Of a DNA stretch of 64,000 nucleotides, positions 47,901 through 59,819 are shown piece after piece. Position numbers and translations under genes: made by a program. The stretch's first letter is position 1, and each line of letters starts with the position of its first letter. The stretch comes from Lanius collurio (Eukaryota; Chordata; Aves; Passeriformes; Laniidae), in NCBI GenBank assembly GCA_020086605.1, contig JACBWW010000084.1, forward strand, positions 1,446,401 through 1,510,400. The letters run 5' to 3'. Under the pieces are notes generated by a model. That model was not told where the DNA came from and searched no databases. It worked only from the letters and a program-made list of their open reading frames with translations.

Positions 47901-50900
47901 GAGAGAAGCCAGTTGTGCTGCACAAGAGGTGCTGTGGTGTTACTGTGCTCCCTTTCGTACATGAAGTAAATTCAAACTCATGAAGAGCCAAATACAGGTT
48001 AAAATCAATATAGGAAAATTTACAACTTGTCATTATTCCCCTCTCCCCCCATTTTATATATCATCTCACTAATCTACAATTAACTACAGAAAGCTTATCA
48101 AACTGTGATTATAATGGAACTTTCATCCTAACAAAGTCGGATTAGCTAAGGAAACTTCCAGATTTATCCCTTTTTAATGTATCTCCTCACAGACAATGAT
48201 GCAGAGTCATGTTATACCTCACACCACACCCAACCCTGTTCCTGGGGTCTCAGCATCCTACAGCACATGCAGGGACACCCCCAAGTTCTATTTTTGATCC
48301 AAGCTGGATCACTTCTTGTAAGGAGTTAGCTTTATCTTAACCCCCCGCACACCATGAAGAGGCTCCAGGGAGCTCTGCTGTTTATGACCAGTTACTACTG
48401 CTGGCTTATCACTCCAGGAACACAGACTGTTTCCTCCCCAGTCAAAATAATTTTGGATATATCAGAACTGTAATTACTCATTGCTTGGGCCAACAAACCT
48501 GCTGAGACTCAGCTCAGGTGTCAGTGCACCTGTACCATGTTATATTTCCAAACTCTGTTATCTGCCAACAGTCAATTCTGTGCAACAAAACCCCGAAATT
48601 CATTACCTCCCAGTTGTGGAGCTCTGGTTTTAATGGCTGTCAAACTGCCACGCAGACGGTGGTTTACACCCTAAAATAAGAGAATTTAGTTAAAATAAAA
48701 CAGTAAAATCTTACAGCCAAGCTGAGTCTATATTGCAAAAACCTGCCACACACCCAACACACTTCTAAGCCCCCTGAGCAGTTTGTGAGGCACTGAGACA
48801 AAGTGTGCTTTACACCCATTTCACTATTTATCAATCCCTTACAATACTCCTGTCAGGTACATATGGGAATTACAGTCACCAGGCAGGAAACAATTTGGAT
48901 TCACAGTCTGAGGGGCCCAGTGTGACTGAAGGAGGCATTACAGCAACATTTTAGCAGGATAAGCAGCGATTTTTCATATGTATCATTTTTTTCTTCCTAT
49001 TTGATTGGCAATCCCACTAGCTGTCTCATGTTTAGTCATTCCTGCAGGTGGAATATATAGTCTTTGTAGCCAAGAGAAGCCAAGTCATGCTGAGCCTTCC
49101 AGAGTCCAATACTCAACATGTCACCCAGGACCCCACAGAACAATTACACATTTTCCCACACTTTAGCACAGTTTAAAGAATATCCACCAAGTTTTATTTT
49201 TGTTACAATCACGCAGAAGTGGAGATAGGTATATTTAGCAAGTCTTAAGCAAAATTAAGAATCTAATTAGCACATAGTCCTTTTCAAGTGAAGTGTCTGC
49301 AGGATCTAACTAATTCGGAAATATTTATTAAACCCATCTCAAACCAACAGCTAATTGTAACACCAGAAACACCTTTTATATGAAGTCAGAGAAATTTAAA
49401 AACAGATGTTCAAGTAGCAATTAGATCTTAATTTATCACATGTCTCTGCAATGGGTTTATAGCCAAAATTTTGCAGCAGATATCCTGAAAGTGAAAACCG
49501 ACTTGCATAAGCAAAACTTCACTTCCATGTTTATTCACTCCTGCCTTGAAACCAAACCTGAGCATTAAAAAATTGAGTTAATAAAAAGGTCAATGATTAA
49601 ATAAGAGATTAATTAAAGAAAATTATACCCTTTAACATAAATCTGAAGGAGAAAAAGATTCTTTCTTTGAGTCATTCCATTGTTTCAAAAGAAAGGAAGA
49701 GGCAAAGAGAGAGAGCCCACGCTTCACGTCCCTTCCATGCAGACAGAACCACAAGCAGGAGATCAGCCAAGGTGGATGTTTCCTGCTGCACTTCCCCATT
49801 CCGAGGGAAATGTTCATCTGTTAGGGAGGAACAAGCTACCAGTGTCCCATTGGGGTCACCAGAGCAAACAGGGAAGCAGTAATTTTATCCCAAAAAATGA
49901 AGGACCCCACAGATCTTGAGCCAGAACAGATTCTCATGGTCTGGATTAACAATGTACAGGTCTTTAACCAGCTCTGCTCCCTGCACAGGGATTTATTCTC
50001 CTTCCCCTTCACTGCCACACTCCCTGGGGAAGGACAGTAGAGGCAAGACTGCAGTCAATGCACCTTCAGAGGATTTTACTCACCACTGGGGAATTTCGGA
50101 AGCCTTTGATAGCCTGGAAAATGCCCCCTCCTATGGCCCCCATGGTGAAGGCCCCTCCGCAGTCATCCACTATCCTCCAGGGACTGGAATGAAAAATAGA
50201 GAAGAAAATATTAAATCCCATCATGTTAAACCATGTAAGTGACTGAGCCTGGTGGCTATGCTGTTTCACATCCAGCTCACTGAGCAGGCAGCAACAAAAA
50301 AAACCCCAAAAATATTACAGCAAAACAAACTCAACCTTTGCCAGAGTCTCCTGGCCCACTTCCCTGGAGTGGGAAGTACCAAATATACAGAAATGCCTGA
50401 ACTCCTCACACAAGGCAGAGACATACTTCCATCATGGAAAACTCCTGCAGAATTTCAGCTCTGCCCTACTTACATAGTGTAAATAGCTTTAAATTCCCTG
50501 ACCTCATTCTTCTCTTGACCTACAGAGAACTGAGGTAGCAAATTCCATGAGACTCTGCTCCCAGCTGGCACAAAACACATTTTTTGAATCACTCACCCTT
50601 TTCATTAGTTCTGCTTATTTAAGTGAGACTTCAAAGTTACTTTTCCTGAGCTGGAAAGGTTTTTCCTGATGCATCCTGGATCTTTGAAGTCCACTCAAAC
50701 AAAACAGAGATGCCTTCAGAGGTATAGCAGCCACAATTCCTGCTCCAACACCACAGAGCAGCCAGGAAAACCTTGCACATAAGCATCTTCCTGCAGCACA
50801 GGCTGTCAGCACCTGCCAGGGGACCCTTAATTTGGGGTTCAGAACCTCTGCCAAGACCTGGAGCCTTGCAACCCTAAACCAAATTCCTAAATTAAGCGAG

Positions 50901-53900
50901 CTTTAAGATGCCATTAACTTCTGTTGTCACTGTGCATAATTTCAGACCATAAAATAACAAAGTTGTTTGGTTTCTTTCATCTTGTATTGAGATCTTCCAG
51001 CCAAGCTCTCAGGTAATTTAATTCCTGCACTACCAATAACCAGAAAATGCCAAAAATCAGCCTAAAATAGCATGAAGGTCACAAACCTGAGCACCACGGC
51101 AAGCTCAGTGTTTATGTCAGGCTGGAGCATCAATGAGCATTTCCAACTTCACTCAGAATGTCGTGTCTCTGTTCCTGAGGACCCCCCTACAGCTTCCACC
51201 TCCTGCACATGAGGACATTACCCCTGACCTGCCACTTCCCCACCTTACAGACCTCCTCTAGTGAGGGGTGCCAAACCCCCTCTCACTGTGCTGCAGGCTT
51301 TGCCATAAGGTGTTTTCTTCCGGAAAACAGTATCTCTAATTTGCAGTCCCTCCTCCTGCAGGTTTTCCGTGGCTCCTCACGTTCATGACCTACTTCCTAA
51401 TCTCCGCCTCCACAGCCAGCCCCACCCCTTGCCCAAGGGAACGCCTGGTTCCACAGGTCACCCTCAGTGTTGGCTTCGCTTTTCTACCTTGGATCGATGG
51501 GTTGTTCCCCAGGCACCAGGACCCCACCCAAGGGTCACCACTGAGTGTCCCCAGTGACAGACACATCCAGCTCCCAAACCCACATGGCCTTAGGAAGCAA
51601 GGCAGCGTATTTTATCCTTCATCATCTCCTGTTTGTCTGCCCTGCCTGCACATGGTCTCATCTTACCTCATTACAACCCCCTCAGCCCTAACTGCATTCA
51701 ATAATTCAACAGTTTATTTTCCTTCTGCTCTTTCCTGCATCAGGAAAAGGTTCCAGGCACACTCTTGTCTAAGATGCCAAGATGAAAAGCAATTCAAGTC
51801 TTTCTTCTCAGGGATTTTTGTTTTGTTCATACATCTCCTGTGCAGATTTTGATCTCTTCTGTTATGAATAAAACATCTCATCCCAATTCTCTCCCTTTGT
51901 TAACTCTCTAAGAAGGATCTCGTTAAAAGGCGTTTTGGAAATCTAAATGGATTATGTAAAGTGAGCTTCCCTTAGCCACAAAGTCAAGGAATTCCAATCT
52001 ACAAATGGCTGCTTTTTCCTGAAGCCTCTTAATGAGACCCCAATCATGAAATGCTTCCCTCTTTAACCTCATTAGCTGTTACCTTTGGGGTTCCTAATTT
52101 TCCTTTTAAACTACTCTCCAAGCTTTTCTGAGTAGCTCTTAAATGAGAGAACCTCTTTGATCCCAGCACAGCCAGCCTGTGTGTTAACTCCTCCAAACTC
52201 CCTCAGAGATGACACAAAATAACCCCAGCCCTGGCACTGCTTGACCTCATAAAGAATTGGAGGAGAAGAAAAGAGATTATTCCATTGTTAATCTGGCACT
52301 TATTTACAAGCACAACATTACTGTTGTTTCCCTGACTCTGAGGGGAGCCCCAGTTGCAGGGAAATGACATGTGGATAAGGTCAGGTCCCTGATGGCACCA
52401 GAGATTTCTCAGAGATGAGGAGAACGGAGGGCAAGACTTCACTTTTCCTAGGGCTCCAGGGCAGCCACATATCAGCTCTGGATATGTGAGGGGGGAGTCC
52501 TCCCTCCAAACCCCACGGCATCCTGCAGTTCTCCTGACAGCTGGAAAACTAGTGGAATCAGAGGCCACCACATTTTAAACGAACAAAAGGGCCTTTTCTC
52601 TGTGCCAATGACTCATAGGGAACCAGCCTGAGCCCAGGACAGCAGCTCCTGGGGGCTGGATAACAGGGTGACCAGCAGCAAAGGGGTCAGAACAATGGCA
52701 GCAGCCCCACATGGCTTGGCAGCAAAACATCTCTATTGCACAGCATTAAGGACACAAGTTCAAGCTGTGCCTGGGGAGGGTCAGGTTGGATATCAGGAGG
52801 AATTTCTCCACAGAAAGGACATCAGACATTGGAAGGGGCTGCCCAGGGAGGTGGTGGAATCTCCATCCCTGGAGGTGTTCAGGGAATGACTGGACATAGC
52901 ACTCAGTGTTCTGGTCTGGTTGACAAGGTGGGGATAGGGCACAAGTTGGACTTGATGGTCTGAGAGGTCTTTTCCAATCTCAGTAATTTTGGGGTTTCCT
53001 GGAGCCCACAGCAATCTTTTAATAAATACAATTTACTTTGCTCATGTCCCAGACTTCATGCTGTAAAAAGGCAGGGGTGACATTTATGGAGAAACTTAAT
53101 ACATGTCAGCAGAGCAGCCTGCAAAGTTTGGGAAAAGCCTCATGCACAGTCACAGGTCTCTGTCTGCAAATGCAAGCAGAATCTCAGGATGATTTGGGCT
53201 GGAAGGGACCTTAAAGCTCATACCATTTCAACCCCTGCCATGGGTAGGGACACCTTCCACTAGCCCAGGTTGCTCCAAGCCTCGTCCAGCCTGGTCTTGA
53301 ACCCTTCCAGGCACAGGGAAGCCACAGCTTCTCTGGGCAACCTGGGCCAGGGCCAGGGCCAGGGTGTCCCCACCCTCACAGGGAAGAATTTTTTCCGAAT
53401 CTCCCATCTAACCCTGCCATCTGTCAGTGGGAAGCCATTCCTCCTTGTCATGTGATTCCAGGCCCTCGTCCCAAGTCCCTCTCCATGTTGAGAGAGAACT
53501 CTGCCCAGGATTCAGTAATCCTCTACCTGAGCTTGCATTTAATCTTTTTATTACTACAAATACAACCTTTGCCTTGCAACCAATGTGGCTGTGTAGGTCT
53601 ACAAAGACAGTGCTGAATCATGACAAGATTCAGACACTGCCAGCTTGGCATGGAGCAGGCAAGGGGGGCGGGCTAGGCTTATGGGAATAGGGAAGGAGAG
53701 GGGCAGGGCAACTGGGGGGGTGAGGGGAGCCTGGAGAGGCCAAGGATGAGGGGGGACTTGGGGGGGCTGAGGCTGAATGAAGGGTGAGAGAAGGCTGAGG
53801 AGGGAGTAGGGGAGGCTGAGGATGGAGGAGACTGAGGATGAGGGAGAGAACTAAGAGAGAAAAAAAATAAGAGTGAGAGAAGGCTGAGTGGGGCATATGG

Positions 53901-54819
53901 GAGGCTGAGAGTGAGGGGGGCTGTAGAAGAAGGAAGGCTGAAAATGGTGGCGCTGAGGATCGGGGGGGCTGTGGATAAGAAGAAAGACTGAGGACGGGGG
54001 ACTGAAATGGTGGCTAAGGATGAGGGGGGACTGAGAATTGGAGGGGCTGTAGTAGAGGGGAGACATGAGGCCAGCTGAGAATGAGGGGGATTGAGGATGG
54101 ATAGTCTGAGGATGACAAAAGGACTGAGGATGAGGAGGGGAGCTGAGGGGGGGGAGCCTGTGAATGAGGGAGAGACTGAGAATGTGAGGAGCTGAGGATG
54201 AGGGGGGGACTGAGGATAGGGAGGCCGATGATGGGGGGCTGAGGCCGAGGGCGATTGAGGATGAGGAGGCACTACGGATAAGGGAAGGCTGGAAAGGAAG
54301 CTGAGCATGAAGGGACAGCGGTGGGGCTGCGAAGAAAGGGGTGCTGAAGGACCGAAGCGCTGCCTGACGTGGGACCGTCACTGCAGCGCCCGCCGCCCCC
54401 GGAGGCGCATGAATGGCGCAGGCCGCAGGGCCTCCTCGGCTCCTCGCCCCTCCGGGAGGCCGCGCGGGGCTCGGTAGCGGCGGAATTTGGCTGCCCAGGG
54501 CCCGAGCGGGCCCCGCGGAGCGGCCTCCGCCGCTTCCCTCAGGGGGCCCCACCAAGGTCAACCGCGTCCCCCCCGACGGGGAGCGGCCCCAGGACACGCC
54601 TGCACCGCTCACCCGCCCCTTCCCGGCGCTCGCCGATCCCGATCCCGATCCCGGTCCCGGTCCCGGTCCCGGTCCCGGTCCCGGTCCCGATCCCGATCCC
54701 GATCCCGATCCCGATCCCGATCCCGATCCCGATCCCGATCCCGATCCCGATCCCGATCCCGATCCCGGCCCAGGCCCGCTCCGCTCCCCTCACCAGGGCT
54801 CGCGCGCGTACTCCTCCAT
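44967..54819 (-). CDS. TIMM17A: TIM17A, mitochondrial inner-membrane translocase subunit, complete (6 exons, 166 aa)
   Basis: Channel-forming subunit of the TIM23 presequence translocase of the mitochondrial inner membrane. Coding exons (minus): 54794-54819, 50084-50183, 48607-48670, 47737-47865, 47068-47178, 44967-45037; GT-AG, phases agree, 501 nt. It begins [19 protein letters not shown] and shows the Tim17/22/23 four-helix pattern with glycine-rich helices ([38 protein letters not shown]). The N-proximal cysteines (residues 9 and 17) and that in MIDCSM, implicated in the Tim17 disulfide, are kept. The C-terminus SDYRQYQ matches TIMM17A rather than TIMM17B. Human is 171 aa; the shortfall is in the variable C-terminal tail. 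Intron 1 is about 4.6 kb and repeat-rich. Confidence 0.96.
45195..45515 (-). mobile_element. CR1 3'-end fragment in TIMM17A intron 5
   Basis: Begins atagaatcccagactggttt and contains the standard block to about ctgctggcccttgtccaaag. Minus orientation, sense to TIMM17A. Confidence 0.8.
45562..45665 (-). mobile_element. Short CR1 tail in TIMM17A intron 5
   Basis: Begins tcacagaatcatggaattgt, gggttggaagggaccttaaa; about 100 bp only. Minus orientation. Confidence 0.7.
46125..46515 (+). mobile_element. CR1 3'-end fragment in TIMM17A intron 5
   Basis: About 390 bp, with gaggccctggcacagggtgc and ending caccccaaaccagtttgggt. Plus orientation, antisense. Confidence 0.8.
47248..47450 (-). mobile_element. 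CR1 3'-end fragment in TIMM17A intron 4
   Basis: Begins tagcatggtttgggctggaa; standard block with a small insertion near 47400. It starts about 70 bases from exon 5. Minus orientation. Confidence 0.75.
50590..52740. other. TIMM17A intron 1, unique-looking part
   Basis: No repeat block or exon recognised over about 2 kb; short open frames have no domain character. Confidence 0.45.
52745..53000 (+). mobile_element. CR1-like 3'-end fragment, divergent subfamily
   Basis: gtcaggttggatatcaggag, ggctgcccagggaggtggtg, then acttgatggtctgagaggtc and ttttccaatctcag. The order of blocks is CR1-like, but the terminal part differs from other copies in the window. Confidence 0.65.
53180..53490 (-). mobile_element. 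CR1 3'-end fragment in TIMM17A intron 1
   Basis: Begins agaatctcaggatgatttgg; contains a small ccaggg(c/t) expansion near 53345-53365. Minus orientation. Confidence 0.75.
53695..54290. repeat. TIMM17A: Purine-rich degenerate minisatellite in TIMM17A intron 1
   Basis: About 600 bases of irregular units of the type gaggctgaggatgagggggg / actgaggatgaggggg. The strand is almost entirely A and G with regular ct dinucleotides. On the minus (transcribed) strand it is pyrimidine-rich, so intronic RNA carries CU-rich repeats. Confidence 0.75.
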
Positions 54820-54990
54820 CTTGCCCGGCCCCACCACCTCCCCGCCGGCGATTGGCTGCGGCGGCCTCACGCCGACCAATGGCAGCGAAGGGCGGGACGA
54901 AGCGCGAGGTGGGGTGGTGTCTGCGCGTGCGCCATCCCCCTACCCCGCCTCCTTGCGCTGATTGACAGGCGCGATGATGGAAGGGATGTC
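54360..54990 (-). promoter_or_regulatory. TIMM17A: TIMM17A CpG-island promoter
   Basis: CpG-dense around the first exon. Upstream of the start codon lie ATTGG (about 54850) and CCAAT (about 54876), CCAAT boxes in both orientations 30-60 bases from the ATG, and GC-rich strings. No TATA box. Confidence 0.7.
54635..54766 (-). repeat. TIMM17A: Perfect hexanucleotide array, 22 units, next to the TIMM17A splice donor
   Basis: On the plus strand (GATCCC)3(GGTCCC)6(GATCCC)13, uninterrupted, 132 bases. In the sense direction of TIMM17A it is (GGGATC)13(GGGACC)6(GGGATC)3, starting 27 bases inside intron 1 (donor at 54793). All frames on both strands are open across it, so long dipeptide-repeat frames appear by construction. 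Confidence 0.97.
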
Positions 54991-55024
54991 GCCGGGCCGT
55001 GAGGGGAAAGTCTCAGAGCGCGGG

Positions 55025-55345
55025 ATCCGTTGGGTGGGACGGACCTTAAATCTCCTCCAGTGCCACGCCCCGCCATGGGCAAGGACATCTTCCACTATCG
55101 CAGGATGCTCCAAGCCCTTCTAGCCTGGCCTCGGACACTTCCAGGGATGGGGCAGCCACAGCTTCTCTGGGCAAACTGGGCCAGGGCCTCCCCACCTTCA
55201 CAGAGAGACGAATTCCTTCCCAATATCCTGTCTAACCCTTTTGTCAGTGGGAAGCCCTTTGTCCTGCCACTCCACGCCCTTGTCCAAAGTTCCTCTCCAG
55301 CTCTTTTGGGAACAGTACCTATGGAAGCTGCTTCAAGGACAAAAC
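55025..55345 (-). mobile_element. CR1 3'-end fragment upstream of TIMM17A
   Basis: gttgggtgggacggacctta, then the standard block through gtccaaagttcctctccagc. Minus orientation; within 200 bases of the TIMM17A promoter. Confidence 0.75.
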
Positions 55346-55364
55346 CACTCTGCTCCAAGTTTCA

Positions 55365-55465
55365 TGAAGTCATGGAGTGGGTTCATCCTGTTCTATCCCC
55401 TGCCATGGGCAGGGACATCTTCCACTAGACGAGGTTGCTCCAAACCCTGTCCAACCTGGCCTGGA
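55365..55465 (-). mobile_element. Short CR1 tail
   Basis: agtcatggagtgggttcatc, ccatgggcagggacatcttc, aaccctgtccaacctggcct. Minus orientation. Confidence 0.65.
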
Positions 55466-55469
55466 ATGT

Positions 55470-56250
55470 CGGGGCCCAAGCCCACGACATTCCCGATGCT
55501 GCTGCATGAGCTGGGCTGACCTCACATGTCCCAGGGGATGCTCCTGTGGTACTGTGTGTATCTGGGAGCTGGGACTTGACATCCCTACCACCAGGTCAGT
55601 TGCCTGGGCTGGAATCCAGAGAACAGTGTCTGTGATGGCAGGAGATTCCCGGGCAGTTTGCAAAGCTCTCAGCACAAAATGAGGCTATTCCCTCTTGTCC
55701 CATCACTTGTTGCCTGGAAGCAGAGCGCTACCCCCACCTGGCTCCACCCTCCTGTCAGTGAGTTGTGGAGTGCGAGGAGTTCCCCTCCCAGCCTCCTTTT
55801 CTGCCCTGGAGCCTTCCCTATCCAGTCGTTTGCAGCCACTCTAAGTTCTAAACTGCTTATTATTTTCTACTCCCAATTTGACATTACATGCTCTGCTGTC
55901 CTGTAAGGGCAGCAAATCATTCGGTAGCAAAAACTGAATGCAAAACAGGTTGTTCTCCAACGTCTTAATTGTTTTAATAGATCATGGGCTGAAGCACCAG
56001 GAAGGAGCTAGAATGCTCCACCTGCTGTGTTGGGTTTTGATGCTTTAAAAGACTCTAGGGTTTCACAAACAGGTGTGTTTGACCTCATTTAAGGTGGGGG
56101 GGTGGGAGTCATGCAATTTTGGAGATTCCTAGGAGGTGCTATTGTGGCTTACACTTTGGCCAAGAAAGGGAGATGGCAAAAGTAGGAAATCTTGGCCTCT
56201 CTCAGCCACCAGAGCAGCTCTGCCCACTCCTGTGTCCTCTGGTTACTACT
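55470..56250. other. Intergenic between TIMM17A and LMOD1
   Basis: Nothing recognisable; a run of GGTGGGGGGG near 56093-56105 is the only low-complexity feature. Confidence 0.4.
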
Positions 56251-56254
56251 GTGA

Positions 56255-56790
56255 TTTTATCCCCCTGTGCGAGGCAGTGGTGAGGCAACACCTCCAATCC
56301 TGGAGTCAGTTCTGGGGTCAGTTCTGGGCATCGATAAGGACATTGAGGGGCTGGAGCATGTCCAAAGAAGGGAACGGAGCTGGGGAAGGGTCTGGAGCAC
56401 CAGGAGAGGCTGAGGGGCTCAGCCTGGAGAAAAGGAGGCTCAGGAGGGACCTGCTCACTCTCCAAAATTCCCTGAGAGGAGAGTGCAGCTGGGGCGGGGG
56501 GGAGGGGGTATCAGGCTCTGCTCCCAGGGAACAAGGGACAGGACAAGAGGAAAGAGCCTCAAGATGTGCCAGGGGAGGTTCAGTTTGGATACTGGGGAAA
56601 ATTTCTTCCTGGAAAGGTTGGTCAGGCCCTGGCACAGCTGCCCAGGGCAATGGTGTGTAATCATCATCCCTGAAGGGATTTACAAAACATGGGGATGTGG
56701 CACCTGGGGACATGGGTTAGTGGTGGCCTTGGCAGTGCTGGGGGAACTTAGAGGGCTTTTCCAAACTCAACAATTCCATTATTTTATGAC
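56255..56790 (+). mobile_element. CR1 fragment, end of ORF2 plus 3' UTR
   Basis: Same subfamily as 5225-5815: acctccaatcctggagtcag, gctcagcctggagaaaagga, gttcagtttggatactgggg and a final caacaattccatta. Plus orientation. Confidence 0.8.
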
Positions 56791-57689
56791 TGCTCCTGTA
56801 CTGGTCTGACTCTGCTTGGGGTGGCAGTTCTTTGCCTAATGAGTGGTAGGTTAATTAAATCAGGCTGAATGGCCACTCTGGTCCCACCTTTCACAAGCTG
56901 TGGGAGAGCTGGTGAAATATGGTGACTCCATGAGGTGCAGGAGCTTTAGCATCACCCGAGGGACCTGGTGGCACCCATGGGACAGGCTCAGAGAAGATGT
57001 TCAAGGGCTTTCTGAGATTTCTGAGTTTCCCCACAGCCAGGATTTGGTTCATTTCCCAAAATATGTAGTCTTCTCCACTCTTGCTGTCATGTGAACATGT
57101 GTCTGGAGAGGAGGTTTTGGATAAAGATGCATTGGCTTTGGGAGAGATGTGATTTCTCTCACTGGCCTCAAGACAGCACTGTTGTGGCCAGGCAGGGAAA
57201 TGTCACTCTTCAGCAAACAGCTTAGAAAATAATAAAAGACCAGTTTTCAACTTCTCCTACTGTGGGCTCTGAAGGAAAGGGAAAGAAAACAGAATAGAGG
57301 AATCCATCTTAAGTTCGTCTGTCCTTTATCAGCTAATAGGCAAAAATAAAGGCAGATGGATGGTCCCAGGTGGCAATGAGAGAGGTGGGGGCACGGAAAG
57401 CTTTCTCAGCTCTGCCAGAGTTTGTAAATATGCCTGGAAAAGCTGCTTAATCTGCCTCTGTCTCTGTCCCTTCTCTCTAATGGCTTGTTGTGGTGCTTCA
57501 AAGCGAGCTGTTTGGAAATATTCATTAGTGCCCTCGAGGTGTTGGTTGCTATGGAGATGGGAACCCGATAAATCCAAGACTGACAGATTCAGAGCTGCCA
57601 GGAGCTCTTGTGTGCCAAATGACACCGTATCCCACTGCTCTGAACCACACAGGGCCTGGACCATTTCTCTGATGAGGAGAGACTGCAGG

Positions 57690-58065
57690 AGCTGGACTTG
57701 GTTAGTCCAGAGAACACTGAGAGGGGATCCCATCAATCCAGACAAATATCTCCAAGAGGTGTCGGAGGATAGTGCCAGACTCTTTTCAGTGGTGCCCAGT
57801 GACAAGATGAGAACCAAAGGCCATAAACTAAACCACGAGAAGTTCCACCTCCACATGAGGAAGAACTTCTTTTCATGGAGGAGAGCAGAGTGCTGGAACA
57901 GCTGTCCAGGGAGGATGTGCAGCCTTCTTCCCTGGAGATACTCCAAACCCACCTGTAAGTGTTGCTGTGTCACCAAGTAACCCTTCCTGGGCAAAGGGGT
58001 CAGACTGGGTGATCTCCAGAGGCCCCTTCCAACCCCAGCAATTCTAGGGTTCTGGGATTCTGTAC
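57690..58065 (+). mobile_element. CR1 3'-end fragment
   Basis: Ends agactgggtgatctccagag, gccccttccaaccccagcaa and ttctgggattct. A third CR1 tail type (with 'gtgatctccagaggcccctt'). Plus orientation. Confidence 0.75.
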
Positions 58066-58069
58066 TTCA

Positions 58070-59010
58070 CTATTCCACACCGTGGTGGCTGGAACCAGCT
58101 CCAGAATATGGCCCAAGGGTCCCCAAACACTTCCTCAGTCACAGTTGTTGGTAGCCCATGAAGGACTAGTCAGTGCAGACATATACAGAGCCCCTCTTAT
58201 TCTGGGGTGAAAATACAAAATTTCTTTCTAGTGTTTTTTTTCTACAGCCTCAAGAACCCTGTGGAATATGTTCTGACAGAACTGTGCCAATATCCCAGTT
58301 AAAAAGGGCTGTGTGATGACCAAGATAAATCACAGCGAGACCATCCACTCTAAACTGTGACAAGTTTAGGATGTCCCCTGCTTCTTTCCCAGATTTTCTG
58401 CTAATGTGGGATTATTCCCTCACAAAAGTATGCTCTGTGCTACCTCTGCCCAGCTCTGTGGTGCAGGGGAGGAGTGTGCAGCAGAGGGGATTCCTGGATC
58501 AAGGAAGAATGGGTGATACTTCAGGAGAAACTTGGAGTCTCCCAGGCCACACTCACAGCTTCTTAGGGAATTCTCATCACAAGAATCAAGGTTCAGGAAT
58601 GACAAAATAGAGATTTTATCAAGGTATTGATAGTAATTTTATTCTGTTGAAAACCAGTTTACAACATGGGATAGTTTGCAATGATTTGCTATGAAGGAAA
58701 GGCAGACAGAGAAAATTCCAGATTTCCCTTTTAGGTAGAAGGATTCTTTGTCTGGCTTAGCATTGCAGATTGTCCCTGGGGCTGTCTACATATCCTGTCC
58801 CTGGAACCAAGGTTGGCACACCTGGGAATGCTGGGATTGTTCCAAGAAGAGGCAGACACAAAGATGTGATTCCTCACTGCCTTTTTGTTGTGCGCTTTCC
58901 AGTTGGGAAATGAGCTTCCAGTTTGTTGCTCATCTCTTATAAACACTTGATGACTGAGCACAACAGTGCCATAGAAACACTGGAGGGTTGGACTTTTATA
59001 GAACAGCACA
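58070..59010. other. Intergenic, no feature recognised
   Basis: Moderately AT-rich unique sequence; no exon or repeat tail identified. Confidence 0.45.
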
Positions 59011-59014
59011 ATGG

Positions 59015-59300
59015 ACTTCTTTAGGTTGTAAAAGATCATCAAGTCCAGCTATTCCCCCAGAACTACCACTAACCCAGTAAATTCCTCCAGGGATGGGGAC
59101 TCCACCACTGCCCTGGGCAGCTGTGCCAGGACTAGACAATCCTTTCAGAGAAGAAATTTTCCCAATATCCAACCTAAACTTCCACTGATGCGACTCAAGG
59201 CCATTTCCTTTTGTCCTGTCTCTTGCTCCTTGGGAGCAGAGCCTGGCACCCACCGAGGTCCACCCTCCTGTCAGTTAATTTCTTCCATCTCCAGACTGTA
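59015..59300 (-). mobile_element. CR1 3'-end fragment, third subtype
   Basis: ttaggttgtaaaagatcatc and aagtccagctattcccccag, then cctccagggatggggactcc. Minus orientation. Confidence 0.7.
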
Positions 59301-59569
59301 ACTCAAATGTCTCTTCCAAAATACACAGTGTTACAACATTTCCAGCCTTGTATCCTGAAAAGTGACCATACAGGACCTAGAGAGGTCCAGGGCTGTATTA
59401 AGGTGGAACAAACAAGACGCTCATTTGGCTTCTTCAGGCAAAGACAACACCAAATGGGCACCAAACACTAAATTCACTGTGGTTTCTGTTACCCTCAGCA
59501 CTGTCATAGCTGTGGCAGTGTTTGGGAAGGAGAGTCAAGGAAGAAGGAGAGGGACTTCTCATCAGGAAC

Positions 59570-59818
59570 TGGAGTGACAGGACAAGGGGGAATGGCTTCC
59601 CACTGCCGGGGGCAGGGATAGATGGGATATTGGGAAGGAATTCCTCTCCCTGTGAGGGTGGGGAGGCCCTGGCACAGATTTCCCAGAGAAGCTGTCCAAG
59701 GCCAGGCTGGATGGGGCTTGGAGCAACCTGGGCTAGTGGAAGGTGTCCCTGCCCACAGTAGGGGGTAGAATGTGGTGAGCTTTAAGGTCCTTTCCATCCC
59801 AAACCATCCCATGATTCT
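59570..59818 (+). mobile_element. CR1 3'-end fragment
   Basis: Standard block, from ggggaatggcttcccactgc to ccatcccaaaccatcccatg and attctctctctga. Plus orientation. Confidence 0.8.
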
Positions 59819-59819
59819 C

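Noticed and set aside
52745..53000. Retroviral LTR
   Set aside because: Considered because the block differs from the other tails, but it lacks TG...CA ends, TATA and poly(A) signals. The order of internal blocks matches CR1 3' regions.
53679..54612. Ser/Pro-rich minus-strand frames of 209 and 253 codons
   Set aside because: They translate the purine-rich minisatellite inside TIMM17A intron 1; no domain and no splice support.
54413..55002. Long PD, RS and PI/PV dipeptide-repeat frames, and GI on the other strand
   Set aside because: They are produced by the hexanucleotide array, which has no stop in any frame. There is no evidence of translation, so the array is reported only as a repeat.
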